DNA of 64,000 bases, from positions 1-64,000 of the forward strand of contig JASMJM010000135.1 in NCBI GenBank assembly GCA_030749725.1, in the 5' to 3' direction. The DNA comes from Pseudomonadales bacterium (GTDB taxonomy: Bacteria > Pseudomonadota > Gammaproteobacteria > Pseudomonadales > Azotimanducaceae). Under the pieces are notes generated by a model that was not told the origin of the DNA, did not search any database, and saw nothing but the letters and a program-made list of their open reading frames with translations. Shown here piece by piece: positions 35,999-42,697 of this stretch. The position numbers and the translations under genes are program-made. The number at the start of each line of letters is the position of its first letter. The stretch's first letter is position 1.

Positions 35999-37654
35999 AT
36001 GAAGAAGCTCAGGTTCAAAAGTGTGCAATGGTTCGGCTGCCTCGTTGTCGCCGCATCGATCACAATCGCCGTATCGTCCAACCAAGCGTTAGCTGCAACC
36101 GCTACGACGGAACCGCTTCGCCTAGAAAAGACCGATCTCGAGGACAAGATCCGCGGCGGCTGGGCGGGCCAGATGATCGGTGTCAGCTTTGGCGCACCGA
36201 CTGAATTCCGTTACCTGGGGCGGGTGATCCCCGAAGATCAGTTGCCAAAGTGGACCCCCGATCGAGTACTGAACTCCATCAATCAGGATGACCTTTACGT
36301 CGACATGACGTTCTTCGCCGTCATCGACGAGAAGGGCTGGGATGCCACCACCGATGACTTCGGAGCCGCCTTCCGAGACTCGAAATACGCCCTCTGGCAC
36401 GCCAACTATGCCGCCCGACGTGCGCTGCGACGCGGGGTACCGGCCACCGAGAGCGGCACGCCAGCGGTCAATCCGCACGTCAACGACATAGACTTTCAGA
36501 TCGAAGCCGACTTCGTCGGGTTGCTGACACCCGGCATGCCGAATACGGCGACGGAATTGGCACAGCGGGTCGGGCGTGTGATGAACGGCGGCGACGGCAT
36601 CCTCGGCGGCGTGTTCGTTGGCGGCCTGTACTCCGCCGCGTTCTTCCAGGACGATCCTCGCAAGATCCTCGAAGCCAGTCTGGCGCTGCTGCCACCGGAA
36701 AGCTTGTACGCACGCATCATCTCCGACACGCTGCGGTGGTCGGCCGATAACCCGGACAATTGGCTGGCAACCTGGCAGCTCATCGAGGACCAGTACGGCA
36801 GCAGAGACGTATGTCCACAAGGCGCCGGTGTGGCCTTCAACATCGACGCTCACCTCAATGGCGCTTACATCGCCCTCGGACTGCTGTACGGAGACGGTGA
36901 CTTTGAAAAGACGATCAAGATCTCAACCCGAGCCGGCCAGGACTCCGATTGCAATCCTGCCTCAGCCGGAGGTGTACTTGGCGTCGTTCTGGGTTACGAG
37001 CGCATCCCCGAGAAATACAAGTCGGGTATTGCCGCCATCGCGCAGGAGAAGTTCGCGTTCACCAATTACTCCTTCGAGGACATCGTAACCCGCAACATCG
37101 ACAAGGCTGTCGAGGCAGCCATTCGCAACGGCGGCTCAATCACCAACGGTGTGATTGAGGTGCCGATACAGTCACCGGTACCGGCAAAGGTAGATCTATT
37201 CGAAGACTACGGCCAGGTAAAGGAGCGCATCAAGCCCAATGACCCGCGCGTTAAGCGGACCGGCAACTGGACGATCGAGTCGTCCTCCCCGGGTCGCAAT
37301 TTCAAGTGGACCTTCGCTAACGCCGACGAGGCAGGCGCCGAGGCGCAGGTCGATTTCGAGGGCAGCGGCGTCATCCTGACGGCAGCCCATCGTCCTAACG
37401 GCGGCACTGTGCAGGTCTGGCTCGACGGTGAAAGTCAGGGAGTCTGGGACACCTACTCTGAAGAAGGTGCGGAGAACCGCTGGGCGACCAAGCTCGACGA
37501 AGCAGTCTGGCACCGTTTCGGCCTCGCGGGCGGGCGCCACACTCTTAAGGTCCGAGTCCTCGGCCAACCCTACACCCGCGGCGAGGTAACCAGCGGTGGC
37601 ACCGGATTTTCCATGCAGGACATCATCGTATTCCATCACGAGCCGGCTCGATGA
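35999..37654 (+). CDS. Secreted ADP-ribosylglycohydrolase-like protein with C-terminal beta-sandwich
   Basis: A 551-aa protein with a clear signal peptide (cut near ALA-AT), so it acts outside the cytoplasm. Residues of about 45-370 are an ADP-ribosylglycohydrolase-type helical bundle: KIRGGWAGQMIGVSFGAPTE, the metal-binding QDDLYVDMT, and the second metal site GQDSDCNPASAGGVLGVVLG. Residues of about 430-548 form a beta-sandwich with VWLDGESQG and GGRHTLKVRVLG. Family enzymes cleave N- or O-ribosyl bonds, usually inside cells. Its stop overlaps the next gene, a ribose-type binding protein, by four bases. A role releasing a ribosyl sugar for import is inferred. Confidence 0.85.
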   Translation: MKKLRFKSVQWFGCLVVAASITIAVSSNQALAATATTEPLRLEKTDLEDKIRGGWAGQMIGVSFGAPTEFRYLGRVIPEDQLPKWTPDRVLNSINQDDLYVDMTFFAVIDEKGWDATTDDFGAAFRDSKYALWHANYAARRALRRGVPATESGTPAVNPHVNDIDFQIEADFVGLLTPGMPNTATELAQRVGRVMNGGDGILGGVFVGGLYSAAFFQDDPRKILEASLALLPPESLYARIISDTLRWSADNPDNWLATWQLIEDQYGSRDVCPQGAGVAFNIDAHLNGAYIALGLLYGDGDFEKTIKISTRAGQDSDCNPASAGGVLGVVLGYERIPEKYKSGIAAIAQEKFAFTNYSFEDIVTRNIDKAVEAAIRNGGSITNGVIEVPIQSPVPAKVDLFEDYGQVKERIKPNDPRVKRTGNWTIESSSPGRNFKWTFANADEAGAEAQVDFEGSGVILTAAHRPNGGTVQVWLDGESQGVWDTYSEEGAENRWATKLDEAVWHRFGLAGGRHTLKVRVLGQPYTRGEVTSGGTGFSMQDIIVFHHEPAR

Positions 37655-38589
37655 GCTGCCTTCGCTGGTTGGCGCTGCCGACCCTCCTTTTGCTCGCGTC
37701 CTGCGGCGGTGAAGAGTCTGGCCCCGCCAAACCCCAGGTCGCCTTGATCATGAAGTCGCTCGCCAACGAGTTTTTCTCGACCATGGCGGCAGGTGCTGAA
37801 CGGCATCAGGCCGAGAACAGCAGGCGCTATGATCTGATCGTCAACGGTATCAAGGATGAGCGCGACCTCAGCCGCCAGGTTGCGTTGGTCGATGAGATGA
37901 TCGCCCGGGGCGTTCAGGCGATCGTGATTGCACCGGCTGATTCGAAAGCGCTCGCTCCCGCGCTGGGACGTGCCAGCGAGGCCGGCATTGTCGTAATCAA
38001 CATTGACAACAAGCTCGACATCCAGGTGCTCGAGCAGGAAGGGCTCGCCATTCCCTTCGTCGGCCCCGACAATCGGGCCGGGGCGCGCAAGGTGGGTGAC
38101 CATTTGGCGCAGGCCCTCGAATCCGGCATGCAGGTCATCGTCCTCGAAGGTACACGCAGTTCATTCAACGCCCAGCAACGTCGACTCGGTTTCGAGGATG
38201 CCATGCGCGACGCCGGGATCGTCATCGCCGACTCTCAATCGGCCAACTGGGAGATGGCGCAGGCCAATACGTTCACGACCTCGATGCTGGCCGAATACCC
38301 GCAGGCGCGTGCTGTGCTGGCCTCCAATGACAGCATGGCGCTCGGAGCATTGGCAGCAGTCAAAGCGGCGGGCCGGGAGGGTGAAGTCACGATCGTTGGC
38401 TTCGACAACATTACTGCCGTTCAGGCGGCGATTCGCGAGGGCAGGATCCTCGCGACCGCAGACCAACACGCCGACCAGTTGGCGACTTTCGGCATCGACT
38501 ACGCCCTCAAACTACTGGCCGATTCGAACCAGACACTCGACGACCTGGAAACGCCGGTCGACCTGATAACCGCTTCCTCCCTCGACTAG
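37651..38589 (+). CDS. Ribose-type ABC transporter substrate-binding lipoprotein
   Basis: A 312-aa periplasmic binding protein of the RbsB/LacI-like type. The lipobox LLASC gives Cys18, so it is membrane-anchored, unusual for a Gram-negative sugar-binding protein. The mature protein shows VALIMKSLANEFFSTMAAG, ARGVQAIVIAPADSKALAPA, FVGPDNRAGA and VLASNDSMALGALAAV, the standard sugar-binding features. The ATG overlaps the glycohydrolase stop by four bases, and the ATPase gene begins six bases after its stop. The ligand is most likely a pentose or nucleoside-like sugar, by family. Confidence 0.9.
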   Translation: MSCLRWLALPTLLLLASCGGEESGPAKPQVALIMKSLANEFFSTMAAGAERHQAENSRRYDLIVNGIKDERDLSRQVALVDEMIARGVQAIVIAPADSKALAPALGRASEAGIVVINIDNKLDIQVLEQEGLAIPFVGPDNRAGARKVGDHLAQALESGMQVIVLEGTRSSFNAQQRRLGFEDAMRDAGIVIADSQSANWEMAQANTFTTSMLAEYPQARAVLASNDSMALGALAAVKAAGREGEVTIVGFDNITAVQAAIREGRILATADQHADQLATFGIDYALKLLADSNQTLDDLETPVDLITASSLD

Positions 38590-38595
38590 CCAGGG

Positions 38596-40104
38596 ATGGC
38601 GAGCTCGACAGTGAAGCCACCGATCGTCTCTGTTCGGGGTCTGTCCAAGGACTACGCTGTTAGAGTCCTCGATGGCGTTGACCTCGACCTGGCTGCCGGC
38701 GAGATCCACGCGCTGATCGGAGCCAACGGAGCCGGCAAGAGTACGCTGTGCCGGATTCTCGCCGGCCTCACGCCGGCCTCAAAGGGTGAGATTACACTGA
38801 TGGGCGATGATTTCCGACCGTCCGATAAACGCGATGCCGAGGACCGGGGGGTGCAGATCGTTCAGCAGGAACTCAACCTGCTGCCCTCTCTGACGGTCGC
38901 CGAGAACCTGTTTCTCAATCATTTCCCGCACCGGTATGGCTGGATCGATTACCAGAAGCTGCACGCTGACGCCGAAGTGGCGCTGCAACGCGTCGGCCTG
39001 CAAGCCGTCAACCCGCGCACACCGACCGGCACCCTCGGCGTCGGCAGTCGGCAACTGGTCGAAATCGCGGCTGCTCTGGTGCGTGACTGTCAGCTGTTGA
39101 TCCTCGACGAACCGACGGCGGCCTTGACGCCGGTCGAGATCTCGCGGCTCTTCGATTGCGTGCGTGAACTGAGCGAAGCGGGAGTGAGCATTCTCTACGT
39201 CAGCCATCGGCTCGAGGAGATTCGGACACTGTGTGACCGCTTTATCGTGCTGCGTGACGGGCGCAAGGTAGGAAGTCGCAACACTGTCGACAGCTCAAGC
39301 GAAGAGATGGTCGCTCTGATGGCCGGCGAGGCGGTAACGGCATCAAAGCCGTTCCAATCCCATCGGCAGAATCGGGTTGCTCTTCGCGTCGAGGACCTCT
39401 GCCGCGGCAATCAGGTCCGCAATGTAAGCCTGGAAGTGAAGTGTGGGGAAAGACTGGGAATCGCCGGCCTGGTAGGGGCGGGCCGCACGGAACTCCTGCG
39501 CGCCATCTTCGGCGCCGATCGCGCGGACAGCGGGACCATCCGGCTGGGAGACGACGCATCTATCGAACGCTGCAGCCATCCACGTCAGGCAGTACGCCGC
39601 GGCCTTGCGTTGGTCACGGAAGATCGCAAGCAGGACGGTCTTTTGCTGCCCCATTCGGTCCGCATAAACGCCTCTCTCGCCCGTCTCACGCATTCCTTGG
39701 GCTGGATCGATCGTAGAGGTGAGGTGGCTCGCGTCGAGGCACGTTGCCGGACTCTCGAGACTCGATTCCACAGCGTCGAGCAGCCCGTCGAGGAATTGAG
39801 CGGTGGCAATCAGCAGAAAGTCGTACTGGTCAAGTGGCTCGAATCGGACGCCGACGTATTCCTGCTCGACGAGCCCACCCGCGGCATCGATGTCACTGCC
39901 CGCCAACAGATCGACCGTCTGTTCGAGGATCTCGCACGTCGCGGCAAGGCCTTGCTGATCGTGTCGAGCGATCTTGACGAACTCATGCAGTTGTGTGATT
40001 CAATCGTCGCAATGGCGGAGGGCCGCGTGGTCGCTCGATTCCAACGAGGGTCCTGGTCGCGCCAGAGCGTAATGGAAGCAGCCTTTGGAGATACGTCCCC
40101 ATGA
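38596..40104 (+). CDS. Sugar ABC transporter ATPase, RbsA/MglA-like (two ABC domains)
   Basis: A 502-aa double ATPase of the carbohydrate uptake CUT2 family. The first domain has Walker A GANGAGKST and Walker B LLILDEPTAALTP. The second has a degenerate Walker A region, GLVGAGRTELLRAIFGAD, a signature LSGGNQQKVVLVKWL and VFLLDEPTRGIDV. Degeneracy of one nucleotide site is normal for RbsA. The last four bases overlap the permease start, so the operon is tightly coupled. Substrates of CUT2 importers include ribose, galactose and autoinducer-2. Confidence 0.93.
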   Translation: MASSTVKPPIVSVRGLSKDYAVRVLDGVDLDLAAGEIHALIGANGAGKSTLCRILAGLTPASKGEITLMGDDFRPSDKRDAEDRGVQIVQQELNLLPSLTVAENLFLNHFPHRYGWIDYQKLHADAEVALQRVGLQAVNPRTPTGTLGVGSRQLVEIAAALVRDCQLLILDEPTAALTPVEISRLFDCVRELSEAGVSILYVSHRLEEIRTLCDRFIVLRDGRKVGSRNTVDSSSEEMVALMAGEAVTASKPFQSHRQNRVALRVEDLCRGNQVRNVSLEVKCGERLGIAGLVGAGRTELLRAIFGADRADSGTIRLGDDASIERCSHPRQAVRRGLALVTEDRKQDGLLLPHSVRINASLARLTHSLGWIDRRGEVARVEARCRTLETRFHSVEQPVEELSGGNQQKVVLVKWLESDADVFLLDEPTRGIDVTARQQIDRLFEDLARRGKALLIVSSDLDELMQLCDSIVAMAEGRVVARFQRGSWSRQSVMEAAFGDTSP

Positions 40105-41078
40105 GCGATCATCTGCCAACCCGGCCGGCGCCGTCAGTGGGCAGAGTATTGGCCGAGCGAGCCGGTCTCGCCGGCGCGCTCCTGCTGCTGATCCTGGTCT
40201 TCGGTAGTCTCAGCAGCTCGTTCCTCAGTACGCGCACTCTGGTTTCGATCGCCAACCAGATACCGGACCTTACCGTGATCGCCGTCGGCCTCACGCTCGT
40301 CCTGATTTCGGGTGGCATCGACCTGTCGGTGGGCTCAGTGCTGGCCCTGTGTTCGGCGGTGGTCGGTGTCATGATGGTCGACGCCGGCCTGTCCATCGGC
40401 TCCGCCGCTGTGATTGCGCTAGCCGCGGGCGCCATCTGCGGCCTGGTGAGCGGTTCCATCACGGTGCTGGCCGGGTTGCCTTCCTTCATCGTCACGCTCG
40501 GCATGCTCGAAGTGGCACGGGGTGGCGCCTACCTCATCACCGACTCGCAGACCAAGTACATCGGCTCCTCGGTGGAGATGATGGCGGCTTCCCTGCCTAT
40601 CTTGCGGGTCTCGCCATCGTTCCTCGTCGCAGTCGCAGTCGTCGTTCTAGCGCAAGTGCTGCTGACCCGTACAGTTTTTGGTCGTTACCTGATCGCCATC
40701 GGCACCAACGAGAACGCCGTGCGCATGTCGGGCATCGACACACGTCCCTACCGCATGGCTGTATTCGTGATCTCCGGAGCGCTGTGCGGACTCGGCGCCG
40801 TCATGCAGACCAGCCGGCTCGCCACCGCAGATCCGAACGCCGCCATCGGGCTCGAACTGTCGGCCATCGCGGCTGCAGTCATTGGCGGCACCAGCCTTAT
40901 GGGCGGTCGCGGCTCGGTCGTCAATACGTTCTTCGGCGTGCTGATCATCGCCGTCCTGCAAACGGGCCTGGCGTCAGTCGGTGCAAGCGAGCCGATCAAA
41001 CGTGTCATCACGGGCAGTGTCATCGTAGTGGCTGCCCTGCTCGACGTGTGGCGCAGTCACTGGCAGAGCCGTACGTGA
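40101..41078 (+). CDS. Sugar ABC transporter permease, RbsC-like
   Basis: A 325-aa membrane permease with about 9-10 segments, forming the channel of the CUT2 importer. Family features include LVLISGGIDLSVGSVLALCS, GLVSGSITVLAGLPSFIVTLGM and ALCGLGAVMQTSRLATADPN. It starts in overlap with the ATPase stop. It is followed 24 bases later by the LCIB-type carbonic anhydrase gene, which may be carried on the same transcript. Confidence 0.93.
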   Translation: MSDHLPTRPAPSVGRVLAERAGLAGALLLLILVFGSLSSSFLSTRTLVSIANQIPDLTVIAVGLTLVLISGGIDLSVGSVLALCSAVVGVMMVDAGLSIGSAAVIALAAGAICGLVSGSITVLAGLPSFIVTLGMLEVARGGAYLITDSQTKYIGSSVEMMAASLPILRVSPSFLVAVAVVVLAQVLLTRTVFGRYLIAIGTNENAVRMSGIDTRPYRMAVFVISGALCGLGAVMQTSRLATADPNAAIGLELSAIAAAVIGGTSLMGGRGSVVNTFFGVLIIAVLQTGLASVGASEPIKRVITGSVIVVAALLDVWRSHWQSRT

Positions 41079-41102
41079 GAGGAGTTGGGAGAACTCATAG
41101 GT

Positions 41103-41828
41103 ATGAATTGGGAACATGTCTTAAGTACTGAATTCGTAGACGCAATACCCTTCAATGAATTCGCCATACAGATTCAGAACAAGTTAACAAAACGAGGGTT
41201 TAACGCCGACAACACTCTTTTTGCAAATTGCACGTGTCGTGATGAAATCAATTATCACGATCTTGACATCTTCGCAAAACACTGGGGAGAAAACTTCTTT
41301 CTTGCCGGCCTGGGTGGTTACCCTTCCTCCGGAGCAACAGGATTCCGCGCTTGCCTGGACCATGTTCCTGACGACGGAAATCTGCTCCTCTTGTACGGAC
41401 CTCACATCGGCATCAATGAAAGCGGCAGTCTCGGTAGAGTAAGCAGAGCAGGATTGCAGCACGAAACAAGTGCTTGTGGAGCTCTCATCGGCCTCACACG
41501 GAAAATCGCCCGAGACGATGATTACCAGCCCGTTTTCAATGAACTTGACGCCGAACAGCACCTTCTGGAGAAAGGTATGCAGGATCATTTCTTGGAGATT
41601 TCGGCAGCCGAAAACTCGATAAAGAAAGTGACTGAAGTTTCTTTTTCTCTCATTGACAAGAAGATAAACGAAATCCTGGACTTCCTAAAACCTGCCAAGC
41701 AACTTGCGTTGATCGGGGGTATTACCATCAATACAAGTGCCGCCTCAGAGGATTACTTCTCTCTCCTATCGGCTGAGATCGTTCAGTACAAAACCGACGG
41801 CTCAAATCACAGAGAGGATATTTTCTAG
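41103..41828 (+). CDS. LCIB/C-type (theta-class) carbonic anhydrase-like protein
   Basis: A 241-aa protein resembling the low-CO2-inducible LCIB/C domain of algae and some bacteria, a Zn carbonic anhydrase related to the beta class. Visible landmarks are TCRDEIN with C45, GLGGYPSSGATGF, DHVPDDGNLLLLYGPHIGI with H87, and HETSACGA with C125. C45, H87 and C125 are likely zinc ligands and D47/R46 the dyad. The ATG at 41103 is chosen, with GGGAG 11 bases upstream. Position after a sugar importer is odd. Some homologues are inactive as anhydrases, so activity is unproven. Confidence 0.72.
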   Translation: MNWEHVLSTEFVDAIPFNEFAIQIQNKLTKRGFNADNTLFANCTCRDEINYHDLDIFAKHWGENFFLAGLGGYPSSGATGFRACLDHVPDDGNLLLLYGPHIGINESGSLGRVSRAGLQHETSACGALIGLTRKIARDDDYQPVFNELDAEQHLLEKGMQDHFLEISAAENSIKKVTEVSFSLIDKKINEILDFLKPAKQLALIGGITINTSAASEDYFSLLSAEIVQYKTDGSNHREDIF

Positions 41829-41989
41829 TTTTTTCTTCGCCTGACACTGGCAGAGCCGGCTCAGGGATTGACGCTTTCGTTTTCAGATGAATCTGGGCTG
41901 GACGTATGGCACCACTAGAAAGTGCTGCCAAACTGAGATTGCTCGCGGAACGTCAGAACGAATCATTTGATTGATTTGTACTGCATTGT

Positions 41990-42012
41990 TACACTATGTA
42001 CATAATAGTGTA
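41990..42012. promoter_or_regulatory. Palindromic operator candidate for YefM-YoeB
   Basis: The arms TACACTAT and ATAGTGTA flank a 7-base centre, and the middle reads TATGTACATA. The TGTACA core is the known binding motif of E. coli YefM. The site lies 20 bases before the yefM ATG. TATGTA at 41995-42000 could also serve as a -10, with TTGATT at 41971 as a -35 at 18-base spacing. This fits conditional autorepression. Confidence 0.65.
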
Positions 42013-42031
42013 CGTGTACGGAAATTCGGAT

Positions 42032-42289
42032 ATGAAGAGCATAAGCTACACGTCAGCTCGAGGAAATCTCGCCAGAACAATGGAGCAGGTTTGCGATGAT
42101 CACGCACCAGTCGCCATCACCCGAAAAGGTGAAGGTGCTGTGGTAATGATCTCGATGGCAGATTATCAGTCGCTTGAGGAGACAGCCTACCTTTTGAGAA
42201 GCCCCAAAAATATGCGCCGTCTGATTGAGGCCGTGGTCGAACTGGAGGAAGGAAAAGGACACGAAAAGGACCTGTTTGAGTGCGATTGA
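42032..42289 (+). CDS. yefM: YefM/Phd-family antitoxin
   Basis: An 85-aa antitoxin starting at the ATG at 42032 (MKSISYTSARGNLARTMEQV). The N-terminal DNA-binding half (VAITRKGEGAVVMISMADYQS) and the C-terminal acidic region that binds the toxin (VVELEEGKGHEKDLFECD) match the YefM family. It overlaps the toxin start by ten bases, so the two are translationally coupled. It should neutralise YoeB and repress its own promoter at the upstream palindrome. Confidence 0.92.
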   Translation: MKSISYTSARGNLARTMEQVCDDHAPVAITRKGEGAVVMISMADYQSLEETAYLLRSPKNMRRLIEAVVELEEGKGHEKDLFECD

Positions 42290-42534
42290 TATTTGCGGAA
42301 AAGGCATGGGAGGATTACCTCTACTGGCAAAAGACGGACAAGAAGATACTCAATCGAATCAATACTCTCATCAAAGGCGTACAGAGAGAACCATTTGAAG
42401 GCATTGGCAAGCCCGAACCACTAAAACATGCCCTCGCCGGTTATTGGTCTCGACGCATCAATGATGAGCATAGAATTGTCTATAGAGTCGATGGCAATGC
42501 AATTCTTGTCGCTCAATTGCGTTACCACTACTGA
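42280..42534 (+). CDS. yoeB: YoeB-type ribosome-dependent mRNA endonuclease toxin
   Basis: An 84-aa toxin from a GTG start overlapping the antitoxin gene. It has the length of E. coli YoeB and retains the catalytic set at matching positions: E46, R65 and H83, ending RYHY. KHALAGYWSRRINDEHRIVY is the core strand. It should cleave mRNA in the ribosomal A site when the antitoxin is degraded. No key residue is missing. Confidence 0.95.
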   Translation: MRLIFAEKAWEDYLYWQKTDKKILNRINTLIKGVQREPFEGIGKPEPLKHALAGYWSRRINDEHRIVYRVDGNAILVAQLRYHY

Positions 42535-42697
42535 TTGTATGAAGCCTGCATCAGCACTGCAGTTTCTTGCAGCCGCTGCAACTACTCGTTAGCCGATGCA
42601 TCAACTGACTGCGCATCGGCAAATGCGCTCCCTATCAATGTGTTACCATAATTGTGAATTGGCGCAGCAAGTATTTCATGGTGAAGGAGATTTCGCG

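Noticed and set aside
40349-41131. A 260-codon plus-strand frame overlapping the RbsC-like permease
   Set aside because: It is an out-of-frame shadow of a GC-rich gene, and the product is Arg/His-rich without hydrophobic pattern.
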